Positions 1-5,840 of a DNA stretch of 6,626 bases are shown here, piece after piece; the first letter of the stretch is position 1, and each line of letters opens with the position of its first letter. The DNA is taken from contig DAICZO010000098.1 of NCBI GenBank assembly GCA_027311125.1, forward strand, positions 1-6,626, written 5' to 3'. The position numbers were made by a program, and so were the translations under genes. The notes under the pieces were generated by a model. That model was not told the DNA's origin. It ran no database searches and was given only the letters and a program-made list of their open reading frames with translations. This DNA comes from Acidobacteriaceae bacterium. GTDB lineage: Bacteria; Acidobacteriota; Terriglobia; Terriglobales; Acidobacteriaceae.

Positions 1-1553
1 CGATACAGCGCAAACTGCCGGGCATTCTTCTGGCGCAACTCGAACAACAGGCTCGCACGGTTGCTTGCCTCTACATCCACGGCATCCACGGGTTTCATGC
101 GCGGCGTGCGATCCAGGTGCGCCGCATCTGTCACGCTCTGGATCGCTGGCTTGATCTCGCCCATCGCATCCGCCTGCGCCACGATCGTCACGTAGATCAG
201 CGCTGCTCCGGTCCCATCCGTGTGGGCCGTGTAGATGTAGGTTGGCGCACCACCATAGCTCAACAGGTAGCCCTTCAACTCCTCATCGAGAAACGTCGGC
301 CCCGCAGGTGCAGGCGGCGTCTTGCTATGCGCCGCACTCTGCTTGGCTCTCCGGCTTGCCGTGGTTGCCTTGGCCTTGTTCGCACTCGTCGCAGCCGTCG
401 TCGCGCTCGTCTTGGCGCTTCCGTTCGCGTCCGCCGCACCTGCGGTTGGCGCACCCACGGCCCGGTACGCGTCCAGTTGCTTCTGCGCCAGATCCTCCAT
501 CTTCTTCAGCACCGCAGCCCGCTCCTGGTCATCCTCCCACGGACGAGTAAAGTCATGCACCGGCCGGTTCACCGCATCCGATACCGCAACCATCTGATGC
601 ATGTTCACTGGCAACCCGGTCAGCTTGGGCAGGTCTGCCTCCGTCATCGCACTGGCAGGTTTACCCCGATGCAGATTTGGGCGGTTAGGATCGTCGTTCA
701 GCGAGCCGATGCCAGTCACCTTGGCTTCATCCTCGCCGTGCGTATTGTTTTTCTTGCCCTGGTCCGCGGTATGCCGCTTCAACGTAGGCCGATCCGGATC
801 GTCCGCCGGTGTGCTCGAGGTCGAGTCCGTTGTACCCGTGCCGGATTTACTCGACGCCGTACTGCTGTCGCTGCCGCTGCTGCTGGACCGCCGCTTCAGC
901 GTAGGCCGGTCCGGATCGCCCGCCGGTGCACTGCCCGTGCTCGTGCTATCGGCAGTCGTCTCCGTCGCCGTATCGGTCTTGGTGTCTGCTGCTGGCTTGG
1001 CAGCCGTATCGCCCGCCTTCGCCTGCGCATCGCCGCCACCGCGAGTAGCAAAGTGAGGGCGATCGTCATCCGTCACTCCCTTGGCGTTGCCACCCTTGAT
1101 CACCGGAAGCGTCTTGGAGGCCCTTAGCACCGCCGTCTTCTTCTCCGCACGCAGCGGCTGATAGCTCCCATAGCCAAACCAGCCATCGTCGTACGCTGAC
1201 TCACCAGTCGTCAGATTCTCGGCATGCAGGTGGCGCGAGTAGGCCAGGCTCAGCGTACCCTTGGCAACACCCGACTGCTGCAACTCGTACACATTTCCCG
1301 TCAGCAAGGCAAACGGTACCGGCCGCGCCAGGTACACCCCGGCATCCTCCAGTTGCTTGTCGATAAACACCGTGATCGGAATCAGGCGGCTGGCCGTCGG
1401 CTTGGCCATGTCCCCCATCCACTCATACACCCCCACCGCACGCACCACAGTCTGGGTCTTCTCGACCTTGTGTGTCTGTCCCTGCACCGGTCTGCTCGAC
1501 CCGCCGAGGACCAGTCCTCCCGCAACAAATAATCCAACCAGAAAACTTTTCAT
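1..1553 (-). CDS. Exported protein of unknown function with repeated D-P-D-R-P motifs (3' end outside window)
   Basis: I read one uninterrupted frame of 517 codons from the ATG at 1553 to the left edge, so the C-terminus is missing. An in-frame TAA lies 18 bases upstream of the ATG, which limits the start; a weak GGGA/GAG purine stretch precedes it. Residues 1-26 look like a Sec signal peptide (Lys2, hydrophobic core, Val-Gln-Gly before Gln26), so the protein is probably exported. Residues about 36-150 form an ordered N-terminal region rich in Tyr and Trp. Residues 160-300 are Ser/Thr/Gly/Asp-rich and carry four motifs: D162-R171, D213-R222, D251-H261 and D287-R296. Residues 300-365 look ordered, 366-420 are an Ala/Thr/Lys-rich linker, and 420-517 are a second ordered region with beta-strand-like stretches (TYIYTAH, ALIYVTIVAQ). 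I do not recognise a named domain and assign no function. It probably belongs to the exported proteins of unknown role common in Acidobacteria, which is inference. Confidence 0.85.
   Translation of the reverse strand, partial: MKSFLVGLFVAGGLVLGGSSRPVQGQTHKVEKTQTVVRAVGVYEWMGDMAKPTASRLIPITVFIDKQLEDAGVYLARPVPFALLTGNVYELQQSGVAKGTLSLAYSRHLHAENLTTGESAYDDGWFGYGSYQPLRAEKKTAVLRASKTLPVIKGGNAKGVTDDDRPHFATRGGGDAQAKAGDTAAKPAADTKTDTATETTADSTSTGSAPAGDPDRPTLKRRSSSSGSDSSTASSKSGTGTTDSTSSTPADDPDRPTLKRHTADQGKKNNTHGEDEAKVTGIGSLNDDPNRPNLHRGKPASAMTEADLPKLTGLPVNMHQMVAVSDAVNRPVHDFTRPWEDDQERAAVLKKMEDLAQKQLDAYRAVGAPTAGAADANGSAKTSATTAATSANKAKATTASRRAKQSAAHSKTPPAPAGPTFLDEELKGYLLSYGGAPTYIYTAHTDGTGAALIYVTIVAQADAMGEIKPAIQSVTDAAHLDRTPRMKPVDAVDVEASNRASLLFELRQKNARQFALY
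771..932 (-). repeat. Two near-identical 45-bp direct repeats encoding the D-P-D-R-P-T-L-K-R motif
   Basis: The copies lie at 888-932 and 771-815, 117 bp (39 codons) apart and in the same reading frame. Their cores (888-917 and 771-800) differ at only four of 30 bases, two of them silent; the other two change the last residue from Arg to His. Each copy is preceded by Pro-Ala-Gly/Asp-Asp. Two diverged relatives occur in the same protein at 1041-1070 (D-D-D-R-P-H-F-A-T-R) and 666-695 (D-D-P-N-R-P-N-L-H-R). The pattern suggests internal duplication of a short peptide unit within the low-complexity region. Confidence 0.8.
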
Positions 1554-1671
1554 AGGCTCGTCCCGAGTTTAGACGTTGCTCCGGCCACCAAAGTCCGCCA
1601 TCACCGTCAGCGCACCATCTTTGCCATACAAAACACCAGCTTATGTCCACGAAATTCGCTACCATGCACCA
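1554..1671. promoter_or_regulatory. Divergent intergenic region between the exported-protein gene and the ABC ATPase gene
   Basis: These 118 bp separate two divergent starts, so promoters for both genes should lie here or in the coding sequence close by. I see no convincing -35/-10 pair in either direction. The best minus-strand candidate, TGGACA followed by TATGGC, has only a 15-base spacer. A small dyad, CTCG-tcc-CGAG at 1557-1567, overlaps the weak ribosome-binding region of the minus-strand gene. Confidence 0.3.
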
Positions 1672-2475
1672 GTGGACACTGCTCCGTTACTCACCGTAGA
1701 CCATCTCTCCATCGCCTTCGGCAGCCATCGCGCTGTCAAGGATATCTCCTTTCATATCAATGCAGGAGAGACGCTGGGGCTGGTGGGCGAGTCCGGCTCA
1801 GGCAAGTCCGCCACCTCGCTGGCCATGCTGCGCCTGCTACCACCCTCCGCCCAAATAACTGGAAACATTAGCTTTAGCGGAGAATCTCTGCTCGCACTCT
1901 CCCCCGAAGCCATCCGCCGCCACCGTGGCCGCAACCTCGCCATGATCTTCCAGGAACCCATGACCGCCCTCAACCCAGTGATGCCCATCGGAGCCCAAAT
2001 CGCCGAAGCCGTACTGGCCCATCACCCGCAAGTAGCTCGTAAAGCACTGAAAGAAAAGGTGATCGAGGCCATGCGTCAGGTAGCGCTGCCCGACCCCGAG
2101 CACAGATTTGGAGACTATCCCCACCAGTTTTCCGGCGGCCAGCGCCAGCGAATCCTGATCGCCATGGCCATCGTTAACCAGCCCCGCCTCCTGATCGCCG
2201 ATGAGCCCACCACCGCGCTCGACGTCACCGTACAGGCCCAGATCCTCAAGCTGCTCAAGGACTTACAGGTTCGCCACCAACTGGCGATGCTGTTCATCTC
2301 CCACGATCTAGCCGTAGTCGCCCAGGTTGCAAACCGCGTCGCCGTCATGCACCACGGACAAATCGTAGAACAAGGCCCAGCCCAGGCCCTGTTCCACTCA
2401 CCCCAGCACATACACCAAGAGGCTGCTGGCCTCTGCCCCAACCATGCGGACAGATCGCCAGCAGCCTCTGGCTAA
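1672..2475 (+). CDS. Peptide-type ABC transporter ATP-binding protein (Opp/Dpp/Yej class), single domain with a frame-broken C-terminus
   Basis: This is an ATPase domain of the class that powers oligo- or dipeptide importers from the cytoplasmic face. Counted from the GTG at 1672: Walker A GESGSGKS at 39-46, Q-loop Gln94 in FQEP, signature SGGQ at 154-157, Walker B LLIADE at 173-178, D-loop TALD at 181-184 and switch His211. All are intact. The sequence resembles the first half of two-domain YejF-like proteins. I chose GTG 1672 because the conserved region starts at once (LLTVDHLSIAF). The frame stays open back to a TTG at 1576, but that stretch does not look conserved, and no clear Shine-Dalgarno supports either start. 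After H-S-P-Q-H, where the family has P-Y-T, the frame changes: the final 21 residues look unrelated to the family, while the expected YTKRLLASAP is encoded one frame over. No permease or binding-protein gene is adjacent. It may be a decaying gene, or the break may be a sequence error. Confidence 0.8.
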   Translation: MDTAPLLTVDHLSIAFGSHRAVKDISFHINAGETLGLVGESGSGKSATSLAMLRLLPPSAQITGNISFSGESLLALSPEAIRRHRGRNLAMIFQEPMTALNPVMPIGAQIAEAVLAHHPQVARKALKEKVIEAMRQVALPDPEHRFGDYPHQFSGGQRQRILIAMAIVNQPRLLIADEPTTALDVTVQAQILKLLKDLQVRHQLAMLFISHDLAVVAQVANRVAVMHHGQIVEQGPAQALFHSPQHIHQEAAGLCPNHADRSPAASG

Positions 2476-2485
2476 CCTGCTTTAG
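2407..2485 (+). other. Out-of-frame continuation of the ABC ATPase (frameshift site and tail)
   Basis: From 2411 the second plus frame reads YTKRLLASAPTMRTDRQQPL and then ANLL before a TAG at 2483-2485. This is the normal peptide-importer ATPase tail after HSPQH, lacking only the Pro of the usual H-P-Y-T. Losing two bases from a CAC-CCA-TAC sequence would give exactly what is seen at 2407-2413. Even if the frame is restored, the protein ends about 24 residues later. It would then lack both the longer Opp/Dpp C-terminal extension and the second ATPase domain of YejF-like proteins. Confidence 0.75.
2418..2469. repeat. 13-bp perfect inverted repeat at the 3' end of the ABC gene
   Basis: The arms AGAGGCTGCTGGC (2418-2430) and GCCAGCAGCCTCT (2457-2469) are exact reverse complements separated by 26 bases. 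The structure lies inside the end of the ATPase reading frame, between two genes that converge with only 14 bp between stop codons. Plus-strand RNA would have a loose T-rich stretch (TTTAGTTTGTT, 2481-2491) after the hairpin; minus-strand RNA has no such tract. It may act as a terminator for the ATPase transcript or as a transcript-end barrier. It is not a canonical intrinsic terminator because the T tract starts 11 bases after the stem. Confidence 0.6.
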
Positions 2486-2489
2486 TTTG

Positions 2490-3578
2490 TTATGGTTGCG
2501 CGTAGTACCCCGTGCGCGTGCGGGCAGTCAGTCCCGGTTTATCGGTGATCGTGACCGCAATACTTCGGTACTGATCCGGGTGATCCGCAACAGGTGGATC
2601 CACAGTGAGAACGTAAAACGCCTCAGCATCCGAGACCGCAGCGCTAATCTCGTGCGCAACATCGTTGTTTGAGTTGATAACCTGCCCGCCGGTCTGTGCC
2701 GCAAGAACCTCCAGGGCAAGATTCCCAATCTGCATCTTGCTAGGGGCTGTGACTCCCTTGAGGAACTCCTTGTAGTAGAAGGTCCGGAAGCTCACCGCAT
2801 CGGCCATACCCAGGGGATCAACGCTGGTGAGCGTGATACGAGCACGAGTCAGGGCCGTACTCAGGCCAACCAACTCCTGGAAGAGGCCCTTCTCCTCTTT
2901 CGAGGTAAGTTCGACCTCCGGGCCGGAGAGCAATGGCCAGCCCGGGCTGATCCAGACGAGTAGCTTGCGTCCGGGACGAGTAGCTTCGTAGGCGCTGATC
3001 TGCCGCAGTGCCTTCATGGAAAGGTCGAAGCGCTCGGTGGCACCATAGAATCCCGCAGCACGGCCAATGTCGCGAAGGTTGACCTCAGCCTGTTCAAGGA
3101 AGGCGCTCAGGGCGTTGCCATCGGTGGTGGGCGTAGGCATGATCTGGGTGCCAGTGTCGCTGAGGAGGATGAGTGTGACCGGCCGGGGCAGCTTACCGTT
3201 ATTCAGCTTGAGATAGCGCTGAATCTCCTGGCGTTCGTAGGCGACATTGGTGAAACGCGTGTTGACCGTATCGATCAGGAGAACAACTTCCACGTTTTCC
3301 TTGGATAGCTTGGGCGTTGTGGCGGCTTCGATAGCTTCGAACGATGAGATCGGGATCGGCTTTTTATCGAGGCTGACGGCGAAACTGGACTGTTGCAGAC
3401 CGGTGACCGGAACGCCGTTTTTTGCCGTGACAACGACATCGAGAACCAGAGGTGCCGGGGAGGAAGGCTTGGTTGGAGTACTTTGTTGAGCTACGGCTCG
3501 TGGTGCGAGCAGCTGAGGTGCGAGGCCGAACGATGCGAGGCAGACAAGTGCAAGTGCGCTGCGGTGCGAAAAACCCAT
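2490..3578 (-). CDS. Exported VWFA-related acidobacterial domain protein
   Basis: This 362-residue protein matches the family of exported von Willebrand A-like proteins found mainly in Acidobacteria (the TIGR03436 type); their function is unknown. Residues 1-30 are a Sec signal peptide ending Ala-Val-Ala before Gln31, followed by a Pro/Ser/Thr linker. Residues 44-80 form the usual leading strand region (LVLDVVVTAKNGVPVTGL). The VWA-like fold runs from about 97: VVLLIDTVNT puts D103, V105 and T107 where a canonical metal site has D-x-S-x-S. Later landmarks are TLILLSDTG (135-143), KLLVWISPGWP (205-215), the ITLTSVDP strand (248-255), AAQTGGQVI (293-301) and the terminal RTRTGYYAQP, typical of the family. 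The ATG at 3578 follows an AGGAG ribosome-binding site. The gene is convergent with the ATPase and separated from the upstream reductase gene by a terminator, so it is probably transcribed alone. Confidence 0.9.
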   Translation of the reverse strand: MGFSHRSALALVCLASFGLAPQLLAPRAVAQQSTPTKPSSPAPLVLDVVVTAKNGVPVTGLQQSSFAVSLDKKPIPISSFEAIEAATTPKLSKENVEVVLLIDTVNTRFTNVAYERQEIQRYLKLNNGKLPRPVTLILLSDTGTQIMPTPTTDGNALSAFLEQAEVNLRDIGRAAGFYGATERFDLSMKALRQISAYEATRPGRKLLVWISPGWPLLSGPEVELTSKEEKGLFQELVGLSTALTRARITLTSVDPLGMADAVSFRTFYYKEFLKGVTAPSKMQIGNLALEVLAAQTGGQVINSNNDVAHEISAAVSDAEAFYVLTVDPPVADHPDQYRSIAVTITDKPGLTARTRTGYYAQP

Positions 3579-3587
3579 AGAGAAAGA

Positions 3588-3593
3588 CTCCTG
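3588..3593 (-). promoter_or_regulatory. Ribosome-binding site of the VWA-like gene
   Basis: On the minus strand the sequence reads CAGGAG and then nine bases to the ATG at 3578. It is a strong Shine-Dalgarno match and fixes the start, which also gives a complete signal peptide. Confidence 0.75.
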
Positions 3594-3600
3594 AACTGCA

Positions 3601-3618
3601 AACCAGCATACTCTGGTT
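3601..3618. promoter_or_regulatory. Dyad AACCAG-N6-CTGGTT upstream of the VWA-like gene
   Basis: This is a perfect 6-bp inverted repeat with a 6-base spacer, 23 bases upstream of the VWA-like start codon. On the minus strand the spacer region contains TATGCT, a possible -10 element, but I see no good -35 at the matching distance. It could be an operator overlapping a promoter or a small RNA hairpin in the leader. Assignment as an operator is inference. Confidence 0.35.
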
Positions 3619-3660
3619 GATTGCCGTTCAGGGGGTGTGCAGCACCTGCGTTGATGGCAT

Positions 3661-3707
3661 AAAAGAACCCGAGACTACATCGGATTTGTTTACCGGTTTG
3701 TCTCGGG
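3661..3707 (-). terminator. Intrinsic terminator of the alkene reductase gene
   Basis: The minus strand has CCCGAGAC (3707-3700) and GTCTCGGG (3675-3668), an 8-bp perfect stem with a 24-base loop, directly followed by TTCTTTT (3667-3661). The stem begins 30 bases after the reductase stop codon. The long loop makes it less compact than ideal, but its position, GC-rich stem and T tract fit an intrinsic terminator. It separates the reductase from the VWA-like gene. Confidence 0.65.
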
Positions 3708-3736
3708 CTGTTCTCTGGCGTGCGTGGTATGGCTGT

Positions 3737-4819
3737 TTATGCGGTAACCAGATCATGCTGGAACGCAGGGTAGTCGGTGTAACCCTCAGCTCCGTGCGTA
3801 TAGAACGTTGCAGGGTTGGGGGTGTTGAGCGGTGCGTTGTTAGCGAAGCGGATTGGCAGGTCAGGGTTGGCGATGAAGAGCTTGCCATAGGCAACTGCGT
3901 CGGCGCGGCCGGAGTCCAGCAGCTGCTGCCCGGTGTGTTGATCGAGCGCTTCATTGGCGACGTAGACTCCGCCAAAGGCCTGTTTGAGGATGGGGCCGAG
4001 CGAGTCGTCGGCGACCCGCTCGCGAGCGGCAATAAAAGCAAGTTTGCGCTTGCCGAGTTCGGTTGCTAGATAGGTAAAGGTAGCGGGGCGGTTGGAGTCG
4101 GAGATGCCGTGAGCGTCCGCGCGCGGAGCAAGGTGCATGCCGACACGGTTAGCTCCGAAGACCGAGATGGCAGCATCGGCTACTTCGAGGTGGAGTCGGG
4201 CACGGTTCTCGATGGCGCCGCCGTACTCGTCGGTACGGTGGTTGGTGCCGTCCTGCAGGAACTGGTCGAGGAGATAGCCGTTGGCTCCGTGGATTTCTAC
4301 GCCATCGAATCCAGCGAGTTGAGCGTTTTGAGCTCCGCGGCGAAAGGCTTCGACGACCTCTTTGACTTCGTGGGTTGCAAGGGCACGGGGAGTGACAAAG
4401 GCTTTTTCGGGGCGAAGGAGTGAGACGTGTCCGCTGGCCGCGATGGCGCTGGGGGCGACTGGAAGCTGGCCGTTTATGTAGATGGGATCAGAGATGCGGC
4501 CTACGTGCCAGATCTGGGCGAAGATACGTCCGCCGGCGTTGTGGACGGCAGCGGTGATGGGCTTCCAGGCTTCGGTCTGCTCGCGGGACCAGATGCCGGG
4601 AACCTGGGGGTAGCCTACGCCGAGAGGATCCACAGGAACGCCCTCAGAGATGATCAGGCCGGCGGAGGCGCGCTGGGCGTAGTACTCGCCGATAAGGGGA
4701 GTAGGGAGGTGGTTTACCGTGCCGCGCAGGCGGGTGAGCGGAGCCATGAAGACGCGGTTCGGAAGCTGGAGGTCACCGACTTGGATTGGGTCGAGGAGGG
4801 AAAAAGGTGTGTTTGGCAT
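3737..4819 (-). CDS. Old Yellow Enzyme family FMN-dependent alkene reductase
   Basis: The 360-residue protein is a full-length cytoplasmic Old Yellow Enzyme (classical NemA/PETN-reductase-like group). These enzymes use FMN and NAD(P)H to reduce activated C=C bonds in enones, maleimides and quinone-like electrophiles, and some nitro compounds. The TIM-barrel landmarks are all present: PNRVFMAPLTR (20-30, flavin-binding Thr29), QIWHVGR (102-108, Gln102), HGANGY (177-182, substrate-binding His177/Asn180 and proton-donor Tyr182), RTDEYGGAIENRARL (195-209) and FIANPDLPIRF (315-325). Two flavin-contact arginines of the classical members appear changed, to His229 (VGMHLAP) and Lys313 (YGKLF). I recall the same pattern in a subgroup annotated as alkene reductases, so this is probably normal variation. 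The ATG at 4819 gives the family N-terminus (PFSLLDPIQVG); no strong Shine-Dalgarno is visible. Terminators on both sides suggest a single-gene transcript. A detoxification role is inferred from the family. Confidence 0.93.
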   Translation of the reverse strand: MPNTPFSLLDPIQVGDLQLPNRVFMAPLTRLRGTVNHLPTPLIGEYYAQRASAGLIISEGVPVDPLGVGYPQVPGIWSREQTEAWKPITAAVHNAGGRIFAQIWHVGRISDPIYINGQLPVAPSAIAASGHVSLLRPEKAFVTPRALATHEVKEVVEAFRRGAQNAQLAGFDGVEIHGANGYLLDQFLQDGTNHRTDEYGGAIENRARLHLEVADAAISVFGANRVGMHLAPRADAHGISDSNRPATFTYLATELGKRKLAFIAARERVADDSLGPILKQAFGGVYVANEALDQHTGQQLLDSGRADAVAYGKLFIANPDLPIRFANNAPLNTPNPATFYTHGAEGYTDYPAFQHDLVTA

Positions 4820-4910
4820 AGTCGGTAGATTTGATGATGCTGGCCTGTCTTTCGGTGCAGGTGTTGGAGTTGTAAGTTAGTTCCTATCTGGCAGAGGACA
4901 TTCAAGACAC
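4820..4910 (-). promoter_or_regulatory. Leader/promoter region of the alkene reductase gene
   Basis: These 91 bp between the galU terminator and the reductase start should hold the reductase promoter because the terminator cuts it off from galU. A TTGAAT at about 4900-4905 on the minus strand resembles a -35, but no matching -10 sits at 16-18 bases. I found no convincing operator for an electrophile-sensing repressor, and no regulator gene is adjacent. Confidence 0.3.
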
Positions 4911-4950
4911 AGAAAAACCCACGCTGCAGGCTGCGGCGTGGGTCTTTCTG
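4911..4950 (-). terminator. Intrinsic terminator of galU, symmetric enough to work both ways
   Basis: The minus strand reads ACCCACGC, an 11-base loop, then GCGTGGGTTTTTCT: an 8-bp GC-rich stem followed by a T run, beginning about a dozen bases after the galU stop. The flanks also pair (AGAAAG with TTTTCT, one wobble), so the stem can extend. The plus strand has a T-rich tail too (GGGTCTTTCT). Only the minus-strand use has a gene to serve. It isolates galU from the reductase gene downstream. Confidence 0.88.
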
Positions 4951-4961
4951 GTAGATGGAGC

Positions 4962-5840
4962 TTACAGCGGGAAGGTTTTGAGCCAGGCGCGGAAGTCGGG
5001 GCCTAGCTTGTCGTGCTTGAGGGCCAATTCGACAGTAGCGCGGAGGAAGCCTTGCTTGTCGCCGGCGTCGTGGCGCTTGCCTTCGTAGGAGTAGCCGTAG
5101 ACCTTCTCGTGCTGGAGCAGGGCCTTGATGGCGTCGGTGAGTTGGAGTTCGCCGCCGGCGCCGGGGGTGATGCCTTCGATCATCTCGAAGATGCGCGGGG
5201 TAAGGATGTAGCGGCCGATGATGGCGTTCTGGCTGGGCTGGGTGCCGGGGGCGGGCTTCTCGACCATGGTCTTGACGGCGAGCAGACGCGGGTTGTTGGC
5301 GTCGGGGGTGCAGTCGAGGCAGCCGTAGGCGGAGATGGCATCGCCCTCGACGACTTCGGAGCCGAGGATGCTGGACTGGGTCTCGTTGAAGGCTTCGACC
5401 ATCTGCTTCATGCAGGGGGTGGAGGCGTCGACGATGTCGTCGGGGAGCAGGACAGCGAAGGGCTCGTTGCCGACGATCTCTTTGGCCATAAGGACGGCAT
5501 GGCCGAGGCCGAGTGCCTCTGGCTGGCGGACATAGACGATCTTGGCCAGCTTGGAGACGGAGCGCGCAATCTCGAGGAGGGCGGTCTTGTTCTTGGCGGC
5601 GAGGGAGGCTTCGAGCTCGGAGGACTTGTCGAAGTGGTCTTCCATGGTGGTCTTGCCGCGCCCGGTGACGATGATGATCTCGGTGCAGCCGGCGGCTACG
5701 GCTTCTTCGACGCCGTATTGGATGAGGGGCTTGTCGACGAGGCAGAGCATTTCCTTGGGGGTCGCTTTAGTGGCCGGGAGGAAGCGGGTGCCCATGCCAG
5801 CGGCGGGGAAGACTGCTTTGCGGATTTTCATGTGAGCCAT
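4962..5840 (-). CDS. galU: UTP-glucose-1-phosphate uridylyltransferase
   Basis: GalU makes UDP-glucose and pyrophosphate from UTP and glucose-1-phosphate, supplying glucosyl units for cell-envelope and exopolysaccharides and for galactose and trehalose metabolism. The 292 residues match the usual length of bacterial GalU. Motifs in order: the nucleotide-binding loop AAGMGTRFLPATKATPKEM (13-31), DKPLIQYGVEEA (36-47), the VTGRGK turn (58-63), LGLGHAV (110-116), the metal-site LLPDD (131-135), VEKP (193-196, sugar-phosphate-binding Lys195), GRYIL (209-213), GGELQLTDAI (229-238) and the KRHDAGDK segment (255-262). I chose the ATG at 5840 because the purine-rich AGAGGA is 11 bases upstream of it but 20 from the alternative Met4; the conserved region starts at Ile6 either way. 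A strong terminator follows. The gaps to both neighbours exceed 100 bp, so it is probably expressed alone. Confidence 0.97.
   Translation of the reverse strand: MAHMKIRKAVFPAAGMGTRFLPATKATPKEMLCLVDKPLIQYGVEEAVAAGCTEIIIVTGRGKTTMEDHFDKSSELEASLAAKNKTALLEIARSVSKLAKIVYVRQPEALGLGHAVLMAKEIVGNEPFAVLLPDDIVDASTPCMKQMVEAFNETQSSILGSEVVEGDAISAYGCLDCTPDANNPRLLAVKTMVEKPAPGTQPSQNAIIGRYILTPRIFEMIEGITPGAGGELQLTDAIKALLQHEKVYGYSYEGKRHDAGDKQGFLRATVELALKHDKLGPDFRAWLKTFPL

Noticed and set aside
117..1127. Long plus-strand open frame (336 codons) rich in Arg and Leu
   Set aside because: It lies antisense to the 517-codon minus-strand gene, which has a signal peptide, normal composition and repeats kept in frame. 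The Arg/Cys-rich translation is typical of a shadow of GC-rich coding DNA.
1576..1671. Longer ABC ATPase start at the TTG at 1576
   Set aside because: The extra 32 residues do not resemble the family, there is no ribosome-binding site, and GTG 1672 places the conserved LLTVDHLSIAF right at the N-terminus. It is not excluded.
1643..1699. Short plus-strand frame from ATG 1643 ending near 1699
   Set aside because: It is under 20 codons, overlaps the ATPase start in another frame and has no ribosome-binding site, so I see no support for a leader peptide.
2490..5840. VWA-like, reductase and galU genes as one operon or functional system
   Set aside because: Terminators lie between the reductase and the VWA-like gene and between galU and the reductase, and gaps exceed 100 bp. 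The shared strand alone is weak evidence.
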